Positions 8,896 through 17,967 of a DNA stretch of 64,000 nucleotides are shown one piece after another. The notes under the pieces were generated by a model that searched no databases, had not been told where the DNA came from, and saw only the letters and a list, made by a program, of their open reading frames with translations. Source of the DNA: JBDREC01 sp043820105 [NCBI: Pseudomonadota bacterium] (GTDB taxonomy: Bacteria; Bdellovibrionota_F; JAHFAK01); NCBI GenBank assembly GCA_043820105.1, contig JBDREC010000039.1, forward strand, positions 5,793-69,792, given 5' to 3'. How positions within the stretch are numbered: position 1 is the first letter of the stretch; every line of letters starts with the position of its first letter. The translations under genes and the position numbers were made by a program.

Positions 8896-9846
8896 TCATA
8901 TTAGACTCTTGTTCCCTTGTTCCCCTGCGCTCTTGTTCTCATTATTCAAAAGATACAAACACGCCATCCTAACAGCAATCCCATTTGTAACCTGATCCAG
9001 AATAACTGAGTTTTTAGAATCCGCAACATCTTCTGATATTTCAACGCCCCTGTTAATAGGACCCGGGTGCATAATTACAATATCTTTTTTTGCCTTTTCA
9101 AGTTTTTGAGAATTAATCCCAAAATAGTTTGCATATTCTCTTAAAGAAGGAAATAAAACTTCTCCAAGTCTTTCCATCTGAATTCTTAAAAGCATTATTA
9201 CATCAAGCTTGCCTATTATCTCATCAATATTATAACAAACCTTAACTCCAAGTTTTTCTACCTCACAAGGGATCATGGTTGGAGGACCTACTAAAGTAAC
9301 ATTAGCTCCCATAGTTGTTAATCCATAAATGTTGGATCTTGCTACCCTACTATTTGCTATGTCTCCAACTATGGCTATATTAATCCCTTCAATTTTTCCC
9401 AGTTTTTCTTCAATAGTAAGCATATCCAGAAGTGCTTGCGTTGGGTGTTCGTGCGCTCCATCTCCTGCATTTAAGACTGACGCGTATGTATACTTGGCAA
9501 TGAAGTCAGCAGAACCAACAGAAGAATGTCGAATTATAAAAAAATCAGGATTCATTGCTTCCATTGTTTTTAATGTGTCATAAAGTGATTCACCTTTAGT
9601 TGTAGAAGATGAGGACATAGCTAAATTAATAACATCAGCAGATAAACGCTTTGCAGCTAAATCAAAAGAAGATCTTGTTCTGGTAGAAGGTTCAAAAAAT
9701 AAATTAACAACTGTCTTTCCTCGCAAAGCAGGAACCTTTTTAATCTGCCGAGTCCCAATTTCCTTCATTGATTTGGCAGTATCAAGAATTTCACGTATTT
9801 CTTCTTTTGAAACATACTGAAGGCCAGTTAGGTCTTTTCTGTTCAT
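8896..9846 (-). CDS. pyrB: Aspartate carbamoyltransferase catalytic subunit (PyrB)
   Basis: A 316-residue enzyme that transfers the carbamoyl group from carbamoyl phosphate to aspartate. Key motifs are FEPSTRTRSSF (carbamoyl-phosphate loop), HPTQALLDMLTI and MHPGPINRGVEI. No pyrI is next to it, as in other operons where the trimer works without a regulatory subunit. The last residues (about ENKSAGEQGNKSLI) are encoded by an 8-bp repeat array and look like an added tail. It lies 40 bp after pyrR; a heptad array fills that gap. Confidence 0.95.
   Translation of the reverse strand: MNRKDLTGLQYVSKEEIREILDTAKSMKEIGTRQIKKVPALRGKTVVNLFFEPSTRTRSSFDLAAKRLSADVINLAMSSSSTTKGESLYDTLKTMEAMNPDFFIIRHSSVGSADFIAKYTYASVLNAGDGAHEHPTQALLDMLTIEEKLGKIEGINIAIVGDIANSRVARSNIYGLTTMGANVTLVGPPTMIPCEVEKLGVKVCYNIDEIIGKLDVIMLLRIQMERLGEVLFPSLREYANYFGINSQKLEKAKKDIVIMHPGPINRGVEISEDVADSKNSVILDQVTNGIAVRMACLYLLNNENKSAGEQGNKSLI
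8906..8940. repeat. Octad array (CTCTTGTT/CCCTTGTT) in the 3' end of pyrB
   Basis: Four 8-bp units, three of them CYCTTGTT and one diverged (CCCCTGCG), overlap the last codons of pyrB. The reverse complement matches the array at 44733-44780, including the diverged GCGC-type unit. Confidence 0.7.
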
Positions 9847-9862
9847 TTAATCTCCAAAAAAA

Positions 9863-9890
9863 CGTACAGCGTACAGCGTACGGCGTTTAA
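9863..9890. repeat. Heptad array (CGTACAG family)
   Basis: Four 7-bp units (CGTACAG x2, CGTACGG, CGTTTAA) lie between pyrR and pyrB and touch the pyrR stop codon. The same family occurs at 20586 and 42010. Confidence 0.8.
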
Positions 9891-10408
9891 ATAACGAAGA
9901 CTTTGTTATCTTTGTCTTCTCCGAAGACAACCTTTACATTATCTGTTTTTATTGTTGTTATTTCTTTGCCTACATAATCAGGTCTAATTGGGAGTTCATG
10001 GAAACCTCTGTCAATAATTACTGCTAGCTGTATTGAATCTGGTCTCCCAAGGTCAATTAGTGCATCAAGGGCAGCTCGAGTTGTTCTTCCAGTAAAAAAA
10101 ACGTCATCTATTAAAACAATGTTTTTCTTATCAATTGAAAAATTTATTTCGGTTTTTAATAAAACAGGTTGCTCATTTTTTAGAGTTAAATCATCTCTAT
10201 ATAAATTAATATCAAGGTAGCCAAGATCAACTTCTTTAGCCTCTATGCTAGCTATTTCAGAAGCAATTGCATCAGCTAAATTAGTTCCACCTTGGCGAAT
10301 ACCAACAATTGCTAGATTTGAAGAACCTGAATTTTTATCAATAATTTCATGAGCTATTCTTTTAATAATTCGATCTAGATCTTGAGAATTAAGAATTATT
10401 TTTTCCAT
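9887..10408 (-). CDS. pyrR: PyrR: pyrimidine operon regulator / uracil phosphoribosyltransferase
   Basis: A 173-residue phosphoribosyltransferase-fold protein with the PRPP-binding loop VLIDDVFFTGRTTRAALDAL and the N-terminal GIRQGGTNLADAI, as in PyrR. In Gram-positive bacteria PyrR binds pyr mRNA to cause attenuation and also has weak UPRTase activity. It heads a pyrR-pyrB-pyrC operon, which supports the assignment. I looked for the conserved PyrR-binding RNA loop in the leader (10409-10797) and did not see it, so regulation by attenuation is not shown. The start has AGGA eight bases upstream. Confidence 0.92.
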   Translation of the reverse strand: MEKIILNSQDLDRIIKRIAHEIIDKNSGSSNLAIVGIRQGGTNLADAIASEIASIEAKEVDLGYLDINLYRDDLTLKNEQPVLLKTEINFSIDKKNIVLIDDVFFTGRTTRAALDALIDLGRPDSIQLAVIIDRGFHELPIRPDYVGKEITTIKTDNVKVVFGEDKDNKVFVI

Positions 10409-10797
10409 ATAATTTTCCTAGGATAGATGTAAGGTTAGAAGTTATATATATTTTAATGCAAAGATAAGTCAATTAAGTTTTGATTAATTTTAGGATTGAT
10501 TTTGATAAACATGCGAGAACTTAAGAGAAACGAAGGTATCTTTTTTCATAAGCTCTCGCATGTATCTTGTAGCCACGACTAAAAAGCCTGTGTAATTGAT
10601 ATATAATTATGCATATCTAAAAAAATATACAGCTACTAAACTGTTATCTATTATAATCTCTACCACACAATTATACAGTGCAAAAACAATACCAAATACA
10701 AAGGTCAAGACATCAGAGCTATTGTATTGATATTATGGGACTTCTCTAAATAAGGGCATTGGCTTTAAAGTAAAAATTCCTATTCATGGTAATTAAT
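10409..10797. other. Gene-free stretch between pit and pyrR
   Basis: This 389-bp gap holds no credible open frame. Its one clear feature is a long stem-loop at 10510-10562. Just upstream of pyrR I see an AGGA ribosome site but no obvious attenuator, riboswitch or T-rich terminator. Confidence 0.6.
10510..10562. repeat. 14-bp inverted repeat (stem-loop) between pit and pyrR
   Basis: Arms CATGCGAGAACTTA (10510-10523) and TAAGCTCTCGCATG (10549-10562) pair over 14 bp with one mismatch around a 25-base loop. There is no T-run to mark it as an intrinsic terminator in either direction. It could be a mobile palindromic repeat, an RNA structure in the pyrR leader, or a factor-dependent stop for pit. 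Confidence 0.6.
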
Positions 10798-12252
10798 TTA
10801 CCATTTATGAGAATTTTCATATAAAAAGGAAGATATTTGCCTGGCTCTTTCTTGATCATTGATAAGCTTAAAAAGCTGCCTTTCAAGCAGCCATCTATGA
10901 TTATAAGTATGTTTTTTTAAACTTAAAAGAAGGGTTTTCTCGGAAGGACTCAAGAAATCTTTTGCAAAATTTTCTTTTTTAATTGCCTCTTGTGCTAACT
11001 TGATTTTTTCAAATTCGCAGAATTTTTTTATTTCCTCAAAATATTCTTTTTTAAAACCATCTGTCTTTTTAATAGTATTGTATAGTGTTAGCTCATTTTT
11101 AAATTTGCTTCCCTCATATTCCTTAAGCTGACCTGCAAAAGGCATTTCATGAGATTCAAGTTCAATAATTGAAGCCTTAGAAACAAGATAAGAAATCGGT
11201 TTATACACAGGTTGCATAAAAACATTTTGCATAATAAATAATAAAACAAATGAAACAACTCCAGCAATAATTGGTGTTGCTACCCATCCAGCACTAATTT
11301 TTCCAATGATAGACACATTAATATTTCTTCTACACTTTATAATCCCTATTCCCAAGACAGCTCCAACAACGGCTTGAGAACTTGAAACTGGAACCAGGGG
11401 AAATGAAGGTAAATTCATAGAAATTAGAAAATCCTTAAGACTTTGAGATGCAAATAAGAATAAAACAAGAGAAGATGAAAAAACAACAACTAAAGCATTT
11501 ACTGAATTTAAGCTAAAAATACTAGAGCCAACTGTACTCATTACCCTTTTTGAATAGGTAAAAACCCCAACAGCTATGGCTATTCCACCAAGCAAGAATA
11601 AGGTATGAATACTATCAAAAGTAAAAAGATTAAACACATTCACTTCAGGAAAGGGTGATACTGGCACAAAAACACCCATAACATTTGCAATATTATTAGC
11701 ACCCAAAGCATATGAACCAAAGGCTCCGACAATTATTAGAGCCCATCTTATCAGAAAATCAAGCCACAAAAGATGAATCTTTATGTGCTCAATAATAAAC
11801 TTCATAACAACATAGGAAACAGAGGCAAATATAGCAGCCAGGATTGGACAGAATACCCAGGTTGACACAATTTTTATCAAAGATGCCTGGTCTGTTAGAA
11901 AACCTGCATAAAAGTTCCATCCAATGATGGCACCAACTATTGCCTGAGATGTTGATACAGGCAACATTAGCCTTGTCATCCAAAAAACTGAAAATGCAGC
12001 AGCAAAGGCAACAATAAAGGCTCCTCCAATTTCATTTATTGATCCAAGTTTACCATAAGTATGAGAAGCTCCGGCGCCACTGATTACAGCACCAAGAATT
12101 AAAAAAACTGAACAAATAATGGCTGCTGTTTTAAATCGCAGCATCTTTGAGCCAACAGCAGTTCCAAAAACATTGGCCGCATCATTGGCTCCCAAAGACC
12201 ATCCTAAAAATAGTCCTGAAGAAAGAAAACAAAAAGCAGCTATAATACTCAT
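10798..12252 (-). CDS. PiT-family inorganic phosphate transporter
   Basis: A 484-residue inner-membrane protein with the duplicated PiT signature: LGANDAANVFGTAVGS near residues 20-35 and ALGANNIANVMG near 183. About ten hydrophobic segments are visible up to about residue 370; the last 110 residues are a hydrophilic, lysine-rich cytoplasmic extension. It should import phosphate (as metal phosphate) driven by protons or sodium. It starts 3 bp after a DUF47 gene, the usual PiT accessory partner, so the two are one transcription unit. Confidence 0.9.
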   Translation of the reverse strand: MSIIAAFCFLSSGLFLGWSLGANDAANVFGTAVGSKMLRFKTAAIICSVFLILGAVISGAGASHTYGKLGSINEIGGAFIVAFAAAFSVFWMTRLMLPVSTSQAIVGAIIGWNFYAGFLTDQASLIKIVSTWVFCPILAAIFASVSYVVMKFIIEHIKIHLLWLDFLIRWALIIVGAFGSYALGANNIANVMGVFVPVSPFPEVNVFNLFTFDSIHTLFLLGGIAIAVGVFTYSKRVMSTVGSSIFSLNSVNALVVVFSSSLVLFLFASQSLKDFLISMNLPSFPLVPVSSSQAVVGAVLGIGIIKCRRNINVSIIGKISAGWVATPIIAGVVSFVLLFIMQNVFMQPVYKPISYLVSKASIIELESHEMPFAGQLKEYEGSKFKNELTLYNTIKKTDGFKKEYFEEIKKFCEFEKIKLAQEAIKKENFAKDFLSPSEKTLLLSLKKHTYNHRWLLERQLFKLINDQERARQISSFLYENSHKW

Positions 12253-12255
12253 ATT

Positions 12256-12903
12256 TTAGATTTCCCTTTTTATAGCTGAAACAGATAGACGCTCACAAAC
12301 TTCCTGGGCTTCATCAGAAATACTAGCGATACTTTCAGCAAAGTATTTTAAATGATTTTTTCTGGCGAGATCATCAATCACGCCTGATTGGTATATCTTT
12401 TTGAAAATGACCAGGCCAAGATTATCAGCCTCTGATTCATAAAAATCTACTTTATTAATGTAATTAGTTGTAAGTTTATTATCTTTAAAAAAAGCAATAT
12501 CAGCTTTTACCAAAGCATGAACTGCATTACTAGAAGCCTGAGCGAGTCTTAAGTAATCATCTTTTAAACAATCAGGAATATTAGGTCTTTCTATGTCAAT
12601 TTGAAAACTAACCTGTTTTATTTTATCCAAAATATTATCCGTGTTTTCTAATAATCCAAGCACATCACCACGAGATTCTGGAATCAACATTTCTGAATAA
12701 AGCTGAAAACGAACTTTTCTTCTCATTTCATCAGCCTGGTGCTCTAATTCTGACACAGCCTTTAATCTGTTTTCCAATTCAGGAAAATCGCCATTTAAAT
12801 ATTCTTTTATTATTTCAGTGAAGTGCAATGCCCCTTTATCCACATTATCTAAAAACCCATCAATTTGAGCCTCAAGCACTTTAAGTTTTTTGAATAAAGA
12901 CAT
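12256..12903 (-). CDS. DUF47 / PhoU-like accessory protein of the PiT transporter
   Basis: A 215-residue all-helical protein with the PhoU-like pattern of DUF47 (TIGR00153): an N-terminal FKKLKVLEAQIDGFLDNVDKG, a central ELEHQADEMRRKVRFQLYSEMLIPESRGDVLGLLENTDNI-type helix pair (E/D-rich metal-binding face) and a C-terminal SISDEAQEVCERL. Proteins of this family are encoded with Pit transporters and modulate them. It lies immediately upstream of pit with 3 bp between, so translational coupling is likely. Confidence 0.88.
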   Translation of the reverse strand: MSLFKKLKVLEAQIDGFLDNVDKGALHFTEIIKEYLNGDFPELENRLKAVSELEHQADEMRRKVRFQLYSEMLIPESRGDVLGLLENTDNILDKIKQVSFQIDIERPNIPDCLKDDYLRLAQASSNAVHALVKADIAFFKDNKLTTNYINKVDFYESEADNLGLVIFKKIYQSGVIDDLARKNHLKYFAESIASISDEAQEVCERLSVSAIKREI

Positions 12904-13007
12904 ATAATATTCCTATCTTTTGTTTTTTTAAATCTATAGAAAGATCATTATCATATTTGTAAAAAAAGTAAATATATTATTTTATTATAAGAAATTATTG
13001 TAATGTT

Positions 13008-15071
13008 TTATCTTAAATCAACTATATCATTAATTGTTACATCATTAATATTGAGGAAAGTTGGATCTTGGTCGTCATATTTTGAATAACCCCAGTCTAT
13101 GAAAGTACCATCTGTGAACATAAAAGCAGATCCATAAAATTCTGTGATTTCTTTTTCAAAACCAAAGTCAATTGCTTGGCTGATATCACCATATGTTGCT
13201 TGAAGATAGGAATCGCCAAAGTTTCTAAAACTTCCATCTTCAAATTTAACCATAAATACATATCCACCATTTTCAATTTCAATTGCCTTAGTATCTACTG
13301 AAAAATCAACACTTATTAGATTATCACCCATTTCACCTGCTTCATCACCGATTATTTCGCCTGCTTCAAAAGCTGGATTTAAATGACTAAAGGTATTTCC
13401 TCCCCAGCATTTTACTTCACCACTATCAAGCACAGCACATGTTCCAAAAACACAGCCAGCAATATCTACAACTTTTTTATTTTCACCAAGATTAATGTAT
13501 GCTAATAAATCGCCCATTTCACCCGCTTCATCGCCTCTGTGATTATTATCTTCATATCCAAGTTGTCCATATCCATTGTGTCCAAAACATTTCAGCTTGC
13601 CATTTTCAAAAATTGCACAAGTGTGACCACCAAAGCCTTTAAGCTTAACAACTTCACTGTCAGAGCCAAGGTCAACTAATTGAGGTGTAGTAATACTGAT
13701 TTCTGAGCTTTCAACGCCAACCTGACCAAACTCGTTATAGCCCCAGCACATAACTTCATTCTTGTCCAATACCTTATTATAGGTTAAGGCACAGTTATTC
13801 CAGCTAGCTCCAACTGAGATTGCTTGTCTTGCTTCACCAAGGTCAATAGCTGGAAGCTTATCACCCATTTCACCATCATCATCGCCTCTTGTTTCATAAT
13901 CACCAAGACCGAGTTGACCAAAATCATTCATTCCCCAGCATTTGAGATCGCCATTATCTAAAATTGCACAGCTATTATAAGAAGGAGCATTAATATATAA
14001 GGCATATCTATCTGTTCCTAAATCAATTTCTGAATATTCATAAACAGGATCTGCATTTCCAAGACCTGCTTCACCGTAATTATTTTCACCTTTACAATAT
14101 GTTTTTTTATCAACTGTAGCGCAATTATAGCCAAAGTTTTTAACTTCGATTTTTGATAAAATTGAATCGCCAATTGGCATAATTTCTGACAATTGAATTT
14201 TAAGTTTTGCAATAGATAAGGCACCTTGACCATCTTTAAATTCAAAATTTAGAATTAGCATTGAATCATTATTTAAGTCCACATCTGCCATATTAATTTT
14301 AGAACTAAAAGAACAAAAATTAAATGCATCATCAATGTTAAGGTCAAAGTCAAAACTATTAAAATTATATGCACTTATTTCAATATCATTTAATTTTTTA
14401 TTTTCATCTACAGAGTAAGATGTTTTTAAAGATTCTTTAATAAGACATAAATCAGAACCATTTGAGTCTATGGCTTGCAATGCGTTCGGATATAGCTTTA
14501 TTTCTAAAACACCATTTTCTGAATAATTAGTAGCAATTAGATCTTCATTAAAGAAAACATCAGCTGCATCATTGATAAGAACTTCAGTTGAAACATTTGA
14601 ATCTTGTGAAATAATTGTTATTTCAAAACCATCTTTATTCCTATTAACTTGAATTTCAACAATCTTTTCTTCTTGAAAGATATCTTCTTCTATTTGAGCT
14701 GAACCTAGCTCTTTTTCGCCATCTTGTAATGTTGCACTAAAAGTAGTTTTTCCATAAGGAACTTGAAAATCTGTACTAACTTCTGAACTTTCATCAGAAA
14801 TATCTTCTATAATAGCAGAATCCTCATATTTTTCATTTTTAACTTCAATAATTAAATCAAAACTTTCAATAATTTCAGATCCACTATTAAATGTAGTAAT
14901 CATTTTAACCTTTGAAACAGCATTTTTTTCATTTTGATCATTCACTTCTTTATTTCCTGAATCTAAACAAGAGTTTAAAATCATTGAAAATACAGTAATA
15001 ATGATAATTGGTAAAATTGAACTGATTTTTTTTAGGTTTAAATACCTTTGGTTTGTACTTTTCTTCATCAT
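13008..15071 (-). CDS. RCC1-repeat lipoprotein
   Basis: A 687-residue exported lipoprotein. The signal peptide (ILPIIIITVFSMI) ends in the lipobox LNSC with Cys35. Residues up to about 300 are of unknown fold. From about 300 onward there are six or seven RCC1-type blades, recognised by CWGxNxxGQLGxG and linkers such as GDEAGEMGDxL, which should build a beta-propeller. Such proteins occur in delta-proteobacterial lineages; their function is unknown and probably involves binding outside the cell. GGAGG upstream fits the second ATG (15068) slightly better than the first. A sigma-54 type promoter lies at 15117-15131. Confidence 0.85.
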   Translation of the reverse strand: MMKKSTNQRYLNLKKISSILPIIIITVFSMILNSCLDSGNKEVNDQNEKNAVSKVKMITTFNSGSEIIESFDLIIEVKNEKYEDSAIIEDISDESSEVSTDFQVPYGKTTFSATLQDGEKELGSAQIEEDIFQEEKIVEIQVNRNKDGFEITIISQDSNVSTEVLINDAADVFFNEDLIATNYSENGVLEIKLYPNALQAIDSNGSDLCLIKESLKTSYSVDENKKLNDIEISAYNFNSFDFDLNIDDAFNFCSFSSKINMADVDLNNDSMLILNFEFKDGQGALSIAKLKIQLSEIMPIGDSILSKIEVKNFGYNCATVDKKTYCKGENNYGEAGLGNADPVYEYSEIDLGTDRYALYINAPSYNSCAILDNGDLKCWGMNDFGQLGLGDYETRGDDDGEMGDKLPAIDLGEARQAISVGASWNNCALTYNKVLDKNEVMCWGYNEFGQVGVESSEISITTPQLVDLGSDSEVVKLKGFGGHTCAIFENGKLKCFGHNGYGQLGYEDNNHRGDEAGEMGDLLAYINLGENKKVVDIAGCVFGTCAVLDSGEVKCWGGNTFSHLNPAFEAGEIIGDEAGEMGDNLISVDFSVDTKAIEIENGGYVFMVKFEDGSFRNFGDSYLQATYGDISQAIDFGFEKEITEFYGSAFMFTDGTFIDWGYSKYDDQDPTFLNINDVTINDIVDLR

Positions 15072-15116
15072 GTTCCTCCTTGAAATTTAATGCTGCAAAC
15101 TTGTTAATTATATATA

Positions 15117-15131
15117 GCGAGCTTTGTGCCA
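15117..15131 (-). promoter_or_regulatory. Predicted sigma-54 promoter of the first RCC1 lipoprotein
   Basis: Read on the minus strand the site is TGGCACAAAGCTCGC: a perfect -24 box and GC at -12 with standard spacing; TCGC replaces TTGC. It is about 46-50 bp upstream of the start codon. The surrounding sequence (GC..G.TTTGTGCCA on the plus strand) is shared with the MORN and second RCC1 promoters. Confidence 0.6.
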
Positions 15132-15281
15132 AAAAAGGTGTCGCATTTTATGCTAAAATTATAGTCACTTACGATTTTTAATTATATTAAAAATGAAAGA
15201 ATCTGGCTTTTTGTAAAAATTATTTTAAATTCGTAAAGAACTAGAATTAACAAATTGGTTTTATGCATTTTGAAGGGGAAA

Positions 15282-15323
15282 TTTTGGATTTTGAATTTTG
15301 GATTTTGGATTATAAATTCAGAA
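15282..15323. repeat. Heptad array (TTTTGGA family)
   Basis: Six 7-bp units (TTTTGGA x3, TTTTGAA, TTATAAA, TTCAGAA) in the gap between the two lipoprotein genes. Confidence 0.75.
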
Positions 15324-15376
15324 TGGGTCCAATTCATTTTAAAAATTGTTATTGAGATTAAGAGCAGACTTAAGAA

Positions 15377-15395
15377 AAAAAAACAAGACGACCTT
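15377..15395 (+). repeat. ACAAGACGA element, diverged copy
   Basis: An A-run followed by ACAAGACGACCTT, matching the 26-bp unit that is tandemly repeated before the RAYT transposase gene at 29487-29538. Confidence 0.5.
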
Positions 15396-15864
15396 GCAAG
15401 TATCATATTTCTAAGTAAAAGAGTTGTTAAGCTTCATATATTACTGATAATATTGGGAACTTCCCTTTAAACATAGAGTTGGGAAATTAATTTATTTTCT
15501 AAGCTAGCTTACTTAGGCCTTTTCTTATTATATCAATTTCAGATATTTTTAGTTTGGCCTTTAAATATTTTTTTAAGCATCATTGAATCCTATAATTAAA
15601 CATAAAAATATTATATCACATGTTTTTTATTATGTAACTACATAAAATAATGAAATTAAATTAAATTCTATAAAATCAATAGAATAATATGGTCTTCTAT
15701 TTTTGTGGTTTGTTGTATTCAGGCTTTTTGTTGATAGCTTGGACTCTAACAATCAAGAACGCAGCCTTTAGCATGATAGACAATAATGTCTGTTTTTAGT
15801 TTATTACACTAAAACCAGCGATGTAACTGATTGAACATATTACAATAAAACAATTGCCAAGCTT

Positions 15865-15879
15865 TGGTACACCTTTTGC
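15865..15879 (+). promoter_or_regulatory. Predicted sigma-54 promoter of the trypsin-fold lipoprotein
   Basis: TGGTACACCTTTTGC matches TGGYAY-N5-TTGC exactly. It is 49 bp upstream of the start codon at 15928, with a strong AAGGAGG ribosome site in between. Confidence 0.68.
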
Positions 15880-15927
15880 TATATTAAATTAATGAAAGAC
15901 TTGCTTTGGAATCAAGGAGGGTAAAAC

Positions 15928-17907
15928 ATGAAAAATATCATTCTTATTACTATTTTTTGCCTACTAATTGGGTGTACTTCTGAAGGCTATCGAGAATTCT
16001 TACAAAATGCTAATGGAAATGAAGACCAATCAGATAGTGAACTTGATTTTGATAAAGACTTTAGCTTAATGGAATTTGAAACAAGATCCAGTACTTTTTC
16101 AGAATCATCTTTTCTTTTAAATAAGGAAAATTTTGATATTTATTCTTCAGAAGATGTTATATTTAGTAAGCAAAAAAAGGCAGAACCTGAAATTCGTACT
16201 ACACGAAAACATGCAGGCTATTATTTATCTGATCAAAAATATGAAAATAGTTATAAATTTAAAGAAGCTGATTTCTATAGTGATATGCTTACCTGTTCAG
16301 ATGTTCATGATGAAGAATCAGTAATTACTAAACTAAGTATTGAAGAAATTAGCTCAGGAAAATTTAATAAAGCTAATATGTCATGTTCAACTTTTGATTT
16401 TGAAGATGGAAGTATCAATAATAATCAAGAGTTAAGTTCTGACTATTTTTTTAATATGAACAATTCAGGGGATAACTATTATTCTGAGTTTCCTGATGGA
16501 TATGTTACTGCAATTAAGTTTTTTTTCTCATACACAGGGATTGTGGATTTCCAGCTAATGGGAACAAGTGCAGAGAGGGTTCTTGGTCAAAACACTCATA
16601 ATGACAGTGGATACCTGGCAACAGGTAGAGGTGTTGATTATAGAAGTACTTATTATACTCCTACTTGTGCTCTAGGATCAGTGATGACAGGTTTACAATT
16701 TGGCTATAGAACCAATAATAATTCAACAAAAGCCAATATTACAGAAATTTATTGGGAGTGTACTTTTTTAGGTTATGCTGGAACACGAATTCGAGTTTCA
16801 GATACTAAAGAGTTTCCTTTTAATACAATTGCAAGGGTTCATAAAGAGCACTTTGCAGGTACAGCATCACTTATTAGTCCATACGCTGCATTAACAAATG
16901 CTCATGTTGTATACAGCAGAGGAAACGGGAAATACCATACAGAATTACTCATTAAACCTGCTATGACTAAAGTGGGTAATTATTTACTTAATCCCTATGG
17001 TGTACGAACCTCTTTGTATTCAAAGACAAATGATAAATGGGTTGATTCTGAAACAAATGCAGAAGAGGTTGATTATGGAGCTTTATTGTTCGCATGTGCA
17101 TTTGAAGAAATTTCAACATATATGCCCCTTGTTTTTGACTCTGACCCAAACTATATCCATCTTTCGGGGTATCCAGTTGAGGAGGTTTCAGATGAATATT
17201 ATCAATATTACAGTGAAGGCGATGTCATTATAAAAGAAGAAAGATTAATTTATTACAATGCTGTTTCCAGTGGAGGTGCCAGTGGATCACCTGTATGGCT
17301 TGAGCAAAATAGAACCAAGCAAAGAATCGTTGCTGTAAATAGAGGTTCTAATGATATTCACGGCGGACAAGGGGTAAGACTAACTTGGCAAAATGAAGAT
17401 CTGATTTTATCCTGGATGGAATGGCAACCGACTTTTGCTGAAAAACTCTCCCAGGATTGCCCTCAAAAACCTGTGCATATTACAAATTGGGAAGAATTAA
17501 AAAAGCTGTTTGTAACTACACATAAAGATAAATTAATTTCAAGCGATGATTTAAAGCTTGGAAAATTATCTGACACTAGTGGTGCAACTTCACACGTTAA
17601 GGTTGCTCAATACATTGAAAATAATTTATATGTTTGGGAAGAATATACATTTAAAAATAATGATAATGACGATAAAATTTTTGTAAAAATGCTTAAGCCA
17701 GAAAAAAAGATTTTGGAAACAGAAGAAGCTCGCGTTTTACTTTCAGCTTCCAGACAATGGATTGACCAAAAACCAAGTGGCGAGCATGCTTTGCTTGAAG
17801 AAATTGATGAAAAAGAAGAGTTTAAAGCTTTTCAGGTGCAAATGAATTATGGTTTTTTAAGTAAATCTCTTGAAAAGGATTCTTTAATTGATGAAGAGGC
17901 GGATTAA
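15928..17907 (+). CDS. Lipoprotein with a trypsin/V8-like serine protease domain
   Basis: A 659-residue exported protein with lipobox IGC (Cys16). Residues 20-280 are acidic and of unknown fold. A chymotrypsin-fold protease of the V8/glutamyl-endopeptidase type lies at about 300-490; the triad is visible as His326 (LTNAHVV), Asp382 (VDYGALLF) and Ser452 (SGGASGSPV). The C-terminal 170 residues are charged and unassigned. All catalytic residues are intact, so an active surface or periplasmic protease is likely. A strong AAGGAGG site fixes the start. A sigma-54 type promoter lies 49 bp upstream. A 9-bp inverted repeat covers the stop codon. Confidence 0.85.
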   Translation: MKNIILITIFCLLIGCTSEGYREFLQNANGNEDQSDSELDFDKDFSLMEFETRSSTFSESSFLLNKENFDIYSSEDVIFSKQKKAEPEIRTTRKHAGYYLSDQKYENSYKFKEADFYSDMLTCSDVHDEESVITKLSIEEISSGKFNKANMSCSTFDFEDGSINNNQELSSDYFFNMNNSGDNYYSEFPDGYVTAIKFFFSYTGIVDFQLMGTSAERVLGQNTHNDSGYLATGRGVDYRSTYYTPTCALGSVMTGLQFGYRTNNNSTKANITEIYWECTFLGYAGTRIRVSDTKEFPFNTIARVHKEHFAGTASLISPYAALTNAHVVYSRGNGKYHTELLIKPAMTKVGNYLLNPYGVRTSLYSKTNDKWVDSETNAEEVDYGALLFACAFEEISTYMPLVFDSDPNYIHLSGYPVEEVSDEYYQYYSEGDVIIKEERLIYYNAVSSGGASGSPVWLEQNRTKQRIVAVNRGSNDIHGGQGVRLTWQNEDLILSWMEWQPTFAEKLSQDCPQKPVHITNWEELKKLFVTTHKDKLISSDDLKLGKLSDTSGATSHVKVAQYIENNLYVWEEYTFKNNDNDDKIFVKMLKPEKKILETEEARVLLSASRQWIDQKPSGEHALLEEIDEKEEFKAFQVQMNYGFLSKSLEKDSLIDEEAD

Positions 17908-17926
17908 TTGCAAAAAAAATTAATCC
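17901..17926. terminator. Inverted repeat overlapping the protease stop codon
   Basis: GGATTAATT and AATTAATCC pair perfectly over 9 bp around an A-rich loop. There is no following T-run, so terminator activity on the plus strand is uncertain. It is directly followed by an ACAAGACGA element. Confidence 0.4.
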
Positions 17927-17930
17927 TCGG

Positions 17931-17954
17931 AAAAAACACAAGACGAACGTTTTA
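17931..17954 (+). repeat. ACAAGACGA element
   Basis: AAAAAACACAAGACGAAC is identical over 18 bases to the units at 29487 and 29513; the following bases diverge slightly. It lies between two convergent genes. Confidence 0.7.
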
Positions 17955-17967
17955 ATATTATTATTTT

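Larger units (their letters stand above)
15072..15927. other. Long divergent intergenic region between two lipoprotein genes
   Basis: These 856 bp contain no credible gene. They do hold one sigma-54 type promoter for each flanking lipoprotein gene (15117-15131 minus and 15865-15879 plus), a heptad array at 15282-15323 and one diverged copy of the ACAAGACGA element near 15377. The rest is AT-rich sequence in which I see nothing further. Confidence 0.7.

Noticed and set aside
10409-10797. PyrR-type attenuator in the pyr leader
   Set aside because: The conserved PyrR-binding loop sequence and an antiterminator/terminator pair were not found on the minus strand.
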